A stretch of DNA of 8,164 nucleotides from Nostoc cf. edaphicum LEGE 07299 (GTDB lineage: Bacteria > Cyanobacteriota > Cyanobacteriia > Cyanobacteriales > Nostocaceae), in assembly GCF_015207245.1 (NCBI RefSeq), contig NZ_JADEXF010000108.1:1-8164 (forward strand), in the 5' to 3' direction. Below, in pieces: positions 1 through 5,859 of this stretch. Position 1 is the first letter of the stretch. The number at the start of each line of letters is the position of its first letter. The translations under genes and the position numbers were made by a program. The notes below the pieces were generated by a model. The model was not told the origin of the DNA. It worked only from the letters and a program-made list of their open reading frames with translations, and searched no databases.

Positions 1-234
1 GGTGTAATGACTGTGGTCAGCAAGCCCTAATTATGCAGACATAATATCAGAATCAAAACAACTAAATCTGCATATTTAGTAAGAGTGCAAAAACGCCGTT
101 TATTCAGACGTGACACTCGAATACTCGCTATACGCCACTTGTACAGAATTCATGCTGTTAGCGGTAGCGGGGCGTTTAGCCCATTCTGACTCCTGACTCA
201 ATACACTTCAGTTAGTGCCAAAAACCTTGAAATG
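1..234. other. Intergenic stretch without a recognisable gene
   Basis: I find no convincing coding frame on either strand. On the + strand a frame entering from the left edge closes at TAA 28-30 after nine codons. This could be the tail of a gene outside the window, but nine residues are too few to judge. Near 150-200 there is a GC-richer segment (around AGCGGTAGCGGGGCG) followed by two copies of the heptamer TGACTCM (187-200). I remember this combination from Nostocales intergenic DNA, so it is probably a dispersed repeat fragment. No promoter or terminator can be supported. Confidence 0.5.
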
Positions 235-310
235 TGTAGGTTGGGTTGAGGAACGAAACCCAACATTTTCGGGGCTTTGTTGGGTTGCGCCTTGCTTAAC
301 CCAACTTACA
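235..310. repeat. Double inverted repeat, cyanobacterial dispersed palindromic element
   Basis: The outer arms TGTAGGTTGGGTT (235-247) and AACCCAACTTACA (298-310) are complementary at 12 of 13 positions. The inner arms AACCCAACA (257-265) and TGTTGGGTT (278-286) are perfectly complementary. The heptamer TTGGGTT/AACCCAA therefore occurs four times in alternating orientation, so the DNA could form either one long imperfect hairpin or two adjacent small hairpins. I recall near-identical GTAGGTTGGGTT elements between genes in many cyanobacteria. It lies just downstream of the peptide-importer ATPase stop codon, but no T-tract follows it in that direction, so it is not a standard intrinsic terminator. 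Confidence 0.8.
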
Positions 311-332
311 ATTTTCCTTAACTGAACCGTAT

Positions 333-353
333 TGACTCCTGACTCCTGAATTC
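333..353. repeat. Short tandem heptanucleotide repeat
   Basis: Three adjacent heptamers, TGACTCC, TGACTCC and TGAATTC, lie immediately 3' of the ABC ATPase gene. The same family appears at 187-200, and in opposite orientation at 4040-4074 (CAGAATT/CAGGAGT units). This matches the short tandem repeated repetitive sequences known from filamentous cyanobacteria. Confidence 0.7.
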
Positions 354-358
354 TGTTT

Positions 359-2245
359 CTATAAAGCCTTCAGATGCCGATTTCGCACACGTTCAGCACT
401 ACCCGTAGGAATCGCAGCAATTAATTTTTGCGTGTATTCTTCTTTAGGTTCTTGGTAAATGCTTTCGGCTGTACCTTCTTCAACAATTTGACCGCGATTC
501 ATGACTAAAATGCGATCGCTCATAAATTTCACTACACTTAAATCGTGAGAAATAAAAATATAGGTAAGCTGAAAGTCTGACTGTAATTCTTTGAGAAGAT
601 TTAATACCTGCGCCTGTACAGAAACATCTAGCGCTGAAACTGACTCATCGCAGATGATAAACTTAGGATTTAACGCCAAAGAACGGGCTATGCAAATCCG
701 TTGGCGTTGACCGCCAGAAAACTGATGAGGATAGCGGTTAATCGCATCTGCACTCAACCCCACCCGTTCTAAGAGTTCGACTACTCGCTGGCGTCGTTGT
801 TGTTTTGTCTTCCCAACAGCGTGAATTAACAACGGTTCCATTACCGCGTCCCCAACCTTCATCCGGGGATCGAGCGAACTAAAAGGATTTTGGAAGACTA
901 TTTGCATTTCTCGCCGCAGTTTTTGCAACGCTTCTCCTTTGAGGCTAGTAATATCTTGTTTTTCAAAGATAATCTGACCACTCATCGGCTCAATTAATCG
1001 CAGCAAGGTTCTGCCAAGGGTAGTTTTACCGCAACCAGATTCTCCCACCAAACCTACTGTTTCTCCTGGTTTGACATCAAAGGAAACCCCATTCACTGCC
1101 ATATTGTAGCGTTTTGTCCCACCAAGCACCCCGCGCACTGGAAAACCAACTTTCAGGTTGCGGATTTGCAGCAGAGGTTCCTTCTCATTAAAGTTTGCCA
1201 ATCTTGCAGCAATCTCTTCAGTGGTGATTTCTGTGGGTTGTGCGGGTTCTTTCGCTTGAATTACTACTTGTCCCGTTGGCGTCTCTTCTGCACTCATGTA
1301 GTCGGAAACAGTGAGTAATTTTTGGGGACGGCGGTTGAGTGTGGGGCGACAAGCTATCAAACCTTTAGTATATGGATGCTGGGGAGTACTAAAAATTTGC
1401 CGAGAAGTACCAGATTCGACAACTTTACCTTTATACATCACCGCTACTTGGTCAGCAATTTCTGAAATTAGCCCCAAGTCGTGCGTAATGAAAATCATTG
1501 CCATGTCACGGCTTTGCTGCAATTCTCGCATTAACTCCAAAATAGTCGCTTGCACCGTCACATCCAAAGCTGTGGTTGGTTCATCGGCAATTAAGATTAA
1601 TGGGTTGCAAGAAATTGCCATTGCAATCATTACCCGTTGCAACTGACCCCCAGAAAGTTCATGAGGGTAGCGTTCCAGCATGGCTTCTTTATGTTCTTTA
1701 ACCATTTGTGCCAACTTTGGCCCATCTGGTTTAGATGAATTGGCGTTGGTTTGGTGCCAAGTTTCGATATACTGCTGCTGTATCTCTTCATCGCTAGGTA
1801 GAAGTTTAACCTCTTGTAGACCTGCGATCGCAATTTGTCGTGCTTGGGCTGCTGACACATTTTGATGCCGCATAATCGCTTCTGTTAGCTGAAACCCAAT
1901 GTTATAAACCGGATTAAGCGAACTCATCGGTTCTTGAAAAATCATCGCAATGTCGCCACCCCGGTGTAACTGCATTTGCTCAGGAGGCAGTTTTACCAAA
2001 TCGATGGGGTTGCCATTCTCCTGTGGACGAAACCAGATTTCACCGCCAGTAACTATACCGGGACTTTGCAACAAACCCATCACAGCTAGGGCTGTCACTG
2101 ATTTACCACTCCCCGATTCTCCTACTATTCCTAGAGTTTCACCTCGATGCAGCCCAAAGGAAATACCATCCAAAGCTCTGACAGTATTGCCATCACCGGG
2201 AAATTCAACTTGGAGATTGCGAACCTCTAGGACAGTTTCTCTCAT
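359..2245 (-). CDS. Peptide-type ABC importer, fused two-domain ATP-binding protein (DppD-DppF / OppD-OppF like)
   Basis: This 628-residue cytoplasmic protein would hydrolyse ATP to power a di/oligopeptide- or nickel-type ABC importer. It carries two complete nucleotide-binding domains in one chain, a fusion of the usual OppD and OppF subunits. Domain 1 has Walker A GESGSGKS (42-49), Q-loop Q104, signature LSGGQ (197-201), Walker B LILIADE (216-222) and switch H255. Domain 2 has Walker [10 protein letters not shown] (401-409), Q452, signature FSGGQ (509-513), Walker B FIICDE (529-534) and H567. An oligopeptide-transporter C-terminal segment follows domain 1 ([12 protein letters not shown], 290-301) and is echoed at the very end. 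Domain 1 has about 36 extra residues between Q-loop and signature (93 against 57 in domain 2). The ATG is the only usable start, since an in-frame stop lies just upstream; no Shine-Dalgarno sequence is visible. No permease or binding-protein gene is nearby. The substrate cannot be told from the ATPase. Confidence 0.95.
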   Translation of the reverse strand: MRETVLEVRNLQVEFPGDGNTVRALDGISFGLHRGETLGIVGESGSGKSVTALAVMGLLQSPGIVTGGEIWFRPQENGNPIDLVKLPPEQMQLHRGGDIAMIFQEPMSSLNPVYNIGFQLTEAIMRHQNVSAAQARQIAIAGLQEVKLLPSDEEIQQQYIETWHQTNANSSKPDGPKLAQMVKEHKEAMLERYPHELSGGQLQRVMIAMAISCNPLILIADEPTTALDVTVQATILELMRELQQSRDMAMIFITHDLGLISEIADQVAVMYKGKVVESGTSRQIFSTPQHPYTKGLIACRPTLNRRPQKLLTVSDYMSAEETPTGQVVIQAKEPAQPTEITTEEIAARLANFNEKEPLLQIRNLKVGFPVRGVLGGTKRYNMAVNGVSFDVKPGETVGLVGESGCGKTTLGRTLLRLIEPMSGQIIFEKQDITSLKGEALQKLRREMQIVFQNPFSSLDPRMKVGDAVMEPLLIHAVGKTKQQRRQRVVELLERVGLSADAINRYPHQFSGGQRQRICIARSLALNPKFIICDESVSALDVSVQAQVLNLLKELQSDFQLTYIFISHDLSVVKFMSDRILVMNRGQIVEEGTAESIYQEPKEEYTQKLIAAIPTGSAERVRNRHLKAL

Positions 2246-2324
2246 AGGAGTTAGTTAGAAATATTAACTTAAAATTATTTGATTTTAACAATAGTTTTGA
2301 TGTATATGTGGATAAATTTGGTTT

Positions 2325-2772
2325 TTACCTTTGAATTGGATCGTCCATTGATGGATGCCGACCGATTTCTTTATCAGATGCACGAATATTAATAATCCGT
2401 TCCCGATTCAAGGTTAATAGAGTGACGGTCGCTCGTCCAATAGGTGTCAAACCAACAATTAGCAGTCCATCCGCAGACCAGATAAAATGCTCACTCCAAA
2501 TGTGCGATCGCGGATTAAACAGTAAAACTTCTTCTCCAGATTGAGGGTCAGTTGCTGTAAGCCGATTTGTCTTCCTGCGATTGCAGTGAAAGCAAGCCAA
2601 CGCCAGATTTTCCAAATTATCTGTTCCACCTAATGACAATGGCATAGTTATGATCTACTGTGAATTGCACATATTGCCATTGTTCAGATGCATGACAGTA
2701 CTCACACAAGTAGTTGGCGCGTTGACGTACTTGCTTTTGTATAGATTCAGAAATCTTGCTACGAGAAGACAC
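2325..2772 (-). pseudogene. HNH endonuclease, disrupted by a one-base frameshift
   Basis: Two consecutive frames together read as one HNH nuclease of about 148 residues. The first begins at GTG 2772-2770 and runs MSSRSKISESIQKQ... to TVDH (codons ending at 2650), with zinc-ligand pair C23-x2-C26 and the D40-H41 catalytic motif. It then shifts and stops ten codons later. The second resumes at MPLSLGGTDNLENLALACFHCNRRK (from 2645) and carries the second CxxC pair and the rest of the protein to TAA at 2325. In intact homologues I remember, a single residue separates DH from MPL/IPL. Here four bases (2646-2649) occupy that place, so one base is extra. If the shift is real, the catalytic His and the second zinc pair are no longer on one polypeptide. 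A sequencing error or programmed frameshifting are alternatives; there is no obvious slippery run at the site. The gene follows the small acidic-protein gene by 6 bp, so the two were presumably co-transcribed. Confidence 0.85.
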
Positions 2773-2778
2773 AATTTA

Positions 2779-3054
2779 TTATACTTGCTGAGTTGGAGCA
2801 ACAGACAAATTACGAATTGTGCGATTTACAAAGCTTAGGTAGTCATCAATTTCTTCGTAGCAATCAAGTTCTTTTTCTTCTTCTGCACTAAGTGGAGTCT
2901 TTTGCTGTTTCGTTAATAATTCTTCAATCCGACTTTGAACAGTGCTGGATGCTCGAAAAACTGGAATCCCTTCCTCTAAATCAATCCGAACCGCCCCCTC
3001 AATGGGTAGTGTTGTGGGAAGACTATTGAGTTTCGGTGGTAGAGAAATGGTCAT
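2779..3054 (-). CDS. Small acidic protein paired with the downstream HNH nuclease; function unknown
   Basis: This 91-residue soluble protein has no signal peptide or membrane segment. The first part (MTISLPPKLNSLPTTLPIEG, then AVRIDLEEGIPVFRASS) looks like short beta strands. The second (about 37-85) is strongly helical and acidic, with the block SAEEEKELDCYEEIDDYLSF. It ends 6 bp before the GTG of the HNH gene on the same strand. From memory, proteins with the EEIDDYLSFVNR motif often sit next to this HNH type in cyanobacteria. That suggests a two-gene module in which this protein might control, inhibit or target the nuclease, but this is inference. I do not recognise a named family. No Shine-Dalgarno sequence is visible before the ATG at 3054-3052, and no other start fits better. 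The frame is intact, although its partner is broken. Confidence 0.75.
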   Translation of the reverse strand: MTISLPPKLNSLPTTLPIEGAVRIDLEEGIPVFRASSTVQSRIEELLTKQQKTPLSAEEEKELDCYEEIDDYLSFVNRTIRNLSVAPTQQV

Positions 3055-3233
3055 GGCAGTGCCAGGAAAATAATCGATGAGTAATTTTGATTGTAGCTTA
3101 TACCATTTTAGATTTTGGATTGGGAATCGCCTTTTGTGTCTCGGTTATGTTAATCCATCTGTCGCACTCTTTTTTCAAATTGGTATTACATGGAAAAATG
3201 GAGAATTAGTGAAATCAAAGGGTCAAAGTAGAC

Positions 3234-3266
3234 AAAAAAATAGCACATCCTAAAGGATGGCTATTT
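3234..3266 (-). terminator. Intrinsic terminator downstream of ssb
   Basis: On the - strand, AAATAGCCATCC pairs with GGATGTGCTATTT across a four-base TTTA loop. The pairing is complete except for one bulged base, and the right arm runs directly into a T-tract (seven A on the + strand, 3234-3240). It starts about 70 bp after the ssb stop, in the correct orientation. No T-tract follows on the + strand, so it should act only on leftward transcription. It separates ssb from the small acidic-protein/HNH unit, which therefore needs its own promoter. Confidence 0.8.
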
Positions 3267-3338
3267 GTACAAATTGTCTAATCGTAATACTTCCTGCTAA
3301 GTATGTGAGCAAACTGAATACACGCTCAACTACCAATT

Positions 3339-3914
3339 TTAGAAGGGAATATCATCTGGATCTGGTTCTTGCTCTTTCACTGCTGGATAAGTGGTTCGCT
3401 CATAATTTGTTGGTTGGGGTACGGGTTCGTAACTTGTCGTTTGGGGAGTAACGCCAACAGGATTTGTTGCTGGAGTAGGTGCTGGACGTGCTGACTCGTA
3501 ACTAGGAACCTCTTTCTGTGCCGGACGAGATGCTGAAGATGCTTGTCGGGGAGCAGTTTCAGTGAATGATGGAGTTACGGTTGCTGAGGGCGATGGATCG
3601 GTATCAAAACTACCTCCAACAGATTGAATTTGTTGTACTGTCAATTCAGCGCGTTTTTCTTTAAACCCTTCTTGACGATCAACAGTATTCATCGTTAAAC
3701 GTCCTACCAAGATGACGCGATCGCCTTGGTGGTAATTTTGCTGAATTTCTGTCGCTAAATTTCCCCAGCCGACAACTTTCAAGGTGGCTGGCGGATCTTC
3801 TGGTTTTTGGGAATTGGGAAACTGCACTAGCATTTCCGTGACTCCCAAATTATCTGCTGTATAACGGAGTTGCGGCTCGTTAATAATTTCCGCCATCAAA
3901 ACGCAGCTGTTCAT
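3339..3914 (-). CDS. ssb: Single-stranded DNA-binding protein
   Basis: This 191-residue SSB coats single-stranded DNA during replication, repair and recombination. The OB-fold spans about residues 1-101 (MNSCVLMAEIINEPQLRY, then LKVVGWGNLATEIQQNYHQGD and VILVGRLTMNTVDR). A disordered linker rich in Pro, Ser, Thr, Ala and Gln follows (about 102-182). The tail EPDPDDIPF is the acidic tip through which SSBs recruit repair and replication partners, so this is a tail-bearing SSB rather than one of the short tailless cyanobacterial paralogues. I chose ATG 3914-3912 over an in-frame ATG seven codons upstream. It gives the family's MNSCVLMAEI start and has AGGAG (3927-3923) at 8-bp spacing; the upstream ATG would place that AGGAG inside the gene. 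The gene is monocistronic, with its own terminator at 3234-3266. Confidence 0.95.
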   Translation of the reverse strand: MNSCVLMAEIINEPQLRYTADNLGVTEMLVQFPNSQKPEDPPATLKVVGWGNLATEIQQNYHQGDRVILVGRLTMNTVDRQEGFKEKRAELTVQQIQSVGGSFDTDPSPSATVTPSFTETAPRQASSASRPAQKEVPSYESARPAPTPATNPVGVTPQTTSYEPVPQPTNYERTTYPAVKEQEPDPDDIPF

Positions 3915-3922
3915 TAAAATTA

Positions 3923-3927
3923 CTCCT
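3923..3927 (-). promoter_or_regulatory. Ribosome binding site of ssb (decides the start)
   Basis: AGGAG on the - strand lies 8 bases before ATG 3914. It supports the 191-residue start over the longer frame beginning at 3935. Confidence 0.8.
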
Positions 3928-4039
3928 GACTGCAAAAAGTACTGATTGAAAGAGAGGGGTTTTTCTATGTAGTGCCAATTAATATCTAGATAGGTTTAAT
4001 TGTTTGCATTTTTTAATAATGTTTGAACAAATTTTCTCA

Positions 4040-4074
4040 CAGAATTCAGGAGTCAGAATTCAGAATTCAGAATG
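4040..4074. repeat. Tandem heptanucleotide repeat, five units
   Basis: Five consecutive heptamers are present: CAGAATT, CAGGAGT, CAGAATT, CAGAATT and CAGAATG. They belong to the same family as the units at 187-200 and 333-353, in inverted orientation. This is a short tandem repeat of the type spread through Nostocales intergenic DNA. Confidence 0.8.
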
Positions 4075-4137
4075 AACACTTGATGAATGAATATACCAAT
4101 CATACTAAACTCTTTATCAATTCTGACTTCTAACTCA

Positions 4138-4234
4138 CCTCGGCTACGCTCGGCGACCACCTGGGTGCTGAATTCTTTTTAGTCATTTCTAGCATAAAAG
4201 CCAAGCGTAGGCGTAGCCCGTCGTAGACATCGCT
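4138..4234. repeat. Mosaic of cyanobacterial dispersed repeat motifs
   Basis: The segment starts with CCTCGGCTACGCTCGGCGAC (from 4138) and ends with a 31-base motif (4204-4234) that begins AGCGTAGGCGTAGCCCG and ends GACATCGCT. I remember both motifs as very common, GC-richer repeats in Nostoc/Anabaena intergenic DNA. CTACGCT (4144-4150) and AGCGTAG (4204-4210) are complementary and could pair across the intervening 53 bases. Both motifs are GC-richer than the flanking DNA. Confidence 0.65.
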
Positions 4235-4352
4235 TTGAACAGCATTGAGTATGCTGCTCGCCACCCTCGCCTGACTAAATGAGCATTGAATTCTGCATGA
4301 GTAGTATAATTGTACCACCCATTGATTAAATAGAAAAAATTATTGGCAAATA

Positions 4353-5609
4353 TTAAGCCTTGACGTGAACTGGAAAAACACCCAAGGCGATCAACCTGGC
4401 TGGAAGGTCGCGCAAAATAGGTAAGCGCAAAAACGCAGGTGGTACAAAGGTGCGATTTGAGGTGAGAACCGGGGCCAATACACGTTTTTGGATAAAAGTT
4501 TGAAACGCCTGAATGATGCGTGTGGGCAACTCACGTTGACGCTGTACTTTTGCTAGGTCGCTAAGTTGTACTTGTCCGTTTTTGAGTGGTTTGCTGAGTA
4601 CATTCGCCGCGACTACAGCATCTTGAATCGCGTAGTTAATGCCTACTCCACCAACCGGGGACATTATATGAGCAGCATCACCGATGAGTAAGAGTCCTGG
4701 ACGATACCAGTGTTTGACACGGCTAGACTCGACTGAGAGAAAAGCTATTTGTGACCAATCATGTAAATTTTGGATGCGTTGCTGGAATTCTGGCACGACT
4801 TCGACAACAGATTTTTTTAATTCCTCCAAACCCGCAGCCCGTAGTTGTTGATAGCCTCCTTTAGGAATGACATAGGCAAGTTGCCACTCATCACCACGGT
4901 CAAGCATGGCAATTAGCTTACCTTGACCAAAGCGCCCCATTCCTCCCTCTGGGTCTTCTGGCTGACGCGGTAGGCGAAACCAGAGTACATCCATTGGCGG
5001 CGAGGTTTCGATTGACTCAAACTCACCCAGGTGGCGTAAACGTGAGTGGCGACCGTCTGCACCAACTGTCACTATTGCCCGGATTTCATGCCAGCCACCG
5101 CCTCCCCGATAGCGGACACCTTGAATTTCGGCATTTTCCATAATTAATTCCTGCACATTCGCACCCATCACCAGATGGAAACTAGGATATTTTTGTGCTT
5201 CTTGGGTGATGAACTCCAGAAATTTCACCTGGGGAAGCATTGTAATGTAGGGATAATGAGTTTTCAGATGACTAAAATCTGCGAATGTGACGGTATCTTG
5301 AGGAGTTTGAATACTAATTTGGCGCATTTTAGTATGGGGGAGTTTTAGCAAGCGATCGCTAAGTCCCAATTCCTCCATAATTTCCATCACTGATGGATGA
5401 ATCGTATCACCGCGAAAATCGCGATCGAAGTCTTTGTGTGCTTCCAGCAGCATCACAGAAATGCCTTGACGCGCTAACAACAGCGCCAATACTGCTCCTG
5501 CCGGCCCCCCACCCACAATGCAACAATCTGTGGTTTGTACGTCTACAATGTCATGGACAGGATTAACGCTTGGTTCTTGGGAAAGATTTTTAGGTACATC
5601 GGTAGTCAT
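4353..5609 (-). CDS. FAD-dependent monooxygenase / oxidoreductase (UbiH / p-hydroxybenzoate hydroxylase fold)
   Basis: This 418-residue flavoprotein belongs to the class A aromatic monooxygenase-like family. An N-terminal Rossmann segment carries IVGGGPAGA (31-39) with E56 at the end of the second strand for the FAD ribose. The GADG motif (183-186) contacts FAD and NAD(P)H. GDAAHIMSPVGGVGINYAI (310-328) is the classic GD motif that binds the FAD ribityl chain, followed by a helix. The length is normal for the family. There is no membrane segment or signal peptide, though a 25-residue N-terminal extension precedes the Rossmann strand. Family members hydroxylate phenols, quinones, antibiotics or other small substrates. 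The substrate here cannot be inferred, and no pathway gene adjoins it. The start is firm: ATG 5609 has AGGAGGTG five bases upstream. It is transcribed divergently from the MalK-type gene. Confidence 0.92.
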   Translation of the reverse strand: MTTDVPKNLSQEPSVNPVHDIVDVQTTDCCIVGGGPAGAVLALLLARQGISVMLLEAHKDFDRDFRGDTIHPSVMEIMEELGLSDRLLKLPHTKMRQISIQTPQDTVTFADFSHLKTHYPYITMLPQVKFLEFITQEAQKYPSFHLVMGANVQELIMENAEIQGVRYRGGGGWHEIRAIVTVGADGRHSRLRHLGEFESIETSPPMDVLWFRLPRQPEDPEGGMGRFGQGKLIAMLDRGDEWQLAYVIPKGGYQQLRAAGLEELKKSVVEVVPEFQQRIQNLHDWSQIAFLSVESSRVKHWYRPGLLLIGDAAHIMSPVGGVGINYAIQDAVVAANVLSKPLKNGQVQLSDLAKVQRQRELPTRIIQAFQTFIQKRVLAPVLTSNRTFVPPAFLRLPILRDLPARLIALGVFPVHVKA

Positions 5610-5614
5610 AACAA

Positions 5615-5622
5615 CACCTCCT
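5615..5622 (-). promoter_or_regulatory. Very strong ribosome binding site of the FAD oxidoreductase
   Basis: AGGAGGTG on the - strand, five bases before ATG 5609, complements the 16S 3' end almost fully. It stands out because most other genes in the window have no visible Shine-Dalgarno sequence, and it suggests efficient translation. Confidence 0.85.
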
Positions 5623-5722
5623 GATAGCCCTAAAATTCAGGATAGTTTGCTTTTGATAGTGCAAGCTGTTTTTTTAACTTTTCGTATTTACATAGAAGGT
5701 GTATTATGATGGGCGCTAAACT

Positions 5723-5750
5723 GTCATTGGTCATTAGTCATTAGTCATTA
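5723..5750. repeat. Tandem heptanucleotide repeat GTCATTA, four units
   Basis: GTCATTG is followed by three perfect GTCATTA units in the divergent intergenic region. This is a short tandem repeat of filamentous-cyanobacterial type. It lies between the two divergent genes and may overlap the promoter area of either. Confidence 0.85.
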
Positions 5751-5773
5751 GTCCAAATCCAATGCCCAATGAC

Positions 5774-5816
5774 GCCACTTGCTCCACTTGGGGAGACCCC
5801 AAGTGGAGCAAGTGGC
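5774..5816. repeat. Perfect inverted repeat (20-bp arms, 3-bp loop)
   Basis: The left arm GCCACTTGCTCCACTTGGGG (5774-5793) is exactly complementary to the right arm (5797-5816), with loop AGA at 5794-5796. It is embedded in TGCCCAA-type heptamers: one copy at 5763-5769, and three at 5824-5844 (TGCCCAA, TGCCCAA, TCCCCAA). The sequence CCAATGAC directly abuts the left arm (5766-5773) and recurs after the right-hand heptamers (5841-5848). If transcription of the MalK-type gene starts upstream, this very stable hairpin would sit in its leader, 43 bases before the GTG. No T-tract follows. I recall similar palindromes within heptamer arrays in Nostocales genomes, so a dispersed repeat element is likelier than a dedicated regulator. 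Confidence 0.85.
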
Positions 5817-5823
5817 TCCCCCA

Positions 5824-5844
5824 TGCCCAATGCCCAATCCCCAA
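5824..5844. repeat. Tandem heptanucleotide repeat TGCCCAA, three units
   Basis: TGCCCAA, TGCCCAA and TCCCCAA follow the hairpin and end 15 bases before the GTG of the MalK-type gene. They take the place where a ribosome binding site would be expected nearby, and none is visible. Confidence 0.8.
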
Positions 5845-5859
5845 TGACAATAATTAGTT

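Larger units (their letters stand above)
3928..4352. other. Repeat-rich intergenic region between the FAD oxidoreductase gene and ssb
   Basis: No credible gene lies here. An open frame on the - strand at 4130-4318 is made largely of repeat DNA and I discard it. The ssb promoter must lie in this region, but I cannot identify convincing -35/-10 boxes. The AT-rich part (3960-4035) is the likeliest place. The rest is occupied by the two repeat features listed separately. No clear terminator for the FAD gene is visible after its stop at 4353. Confidence 0.6.

Noticed and set aside
1..30. C-terminal end of a + strand gene (nine codons to TAA)
   Set aside because: Nine residues give no basis for a call.
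1311..1646. Open frame on the + strand inside the peptide-importer ATPase gene
   Set aside because: It is antisense to a fully conserved ATPase gene, its protein resembles no family and has no initiation signal. The other + strand frames at 1680-1865 and 1950-2258 fail for the same reason.
2325..2645. HNH gene read as an intact 106-residue protein starting at ATG 2645
   Set aside because: That ATG is the internal Met of the DHxMPL motif. The missing N-terminal half, with the first CxxC and the catalytic His, is present upstream in another frame.
3915..3935. Longer start for ssb, seven codons upstream
   Set aside because: It would place the AGGAG ribosome binding site inside the gene and add MQSGVIL before the conserved MNSCVLMAEI opening.
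4130..4318. 62-codon open frame on the - strand
   Set aside because: It is built mostly from dispersed repeat motifs; the peptide has no family-like pattern and no ribosome binding site.
5640..5722. -35/-10 promoter boxes for the FAD gene
   Set aside because: TTGCAC and TATCCT on the - strand are present but 14 bp apart, too close for a standard promoter; no better pair was found.
5723..5844. Possible CRISPR array in the divergent intergenic region
   Set aside because: The repeats are heptamers in direct contact without spacers, and no cas gene is present; these are short tandem repeats.
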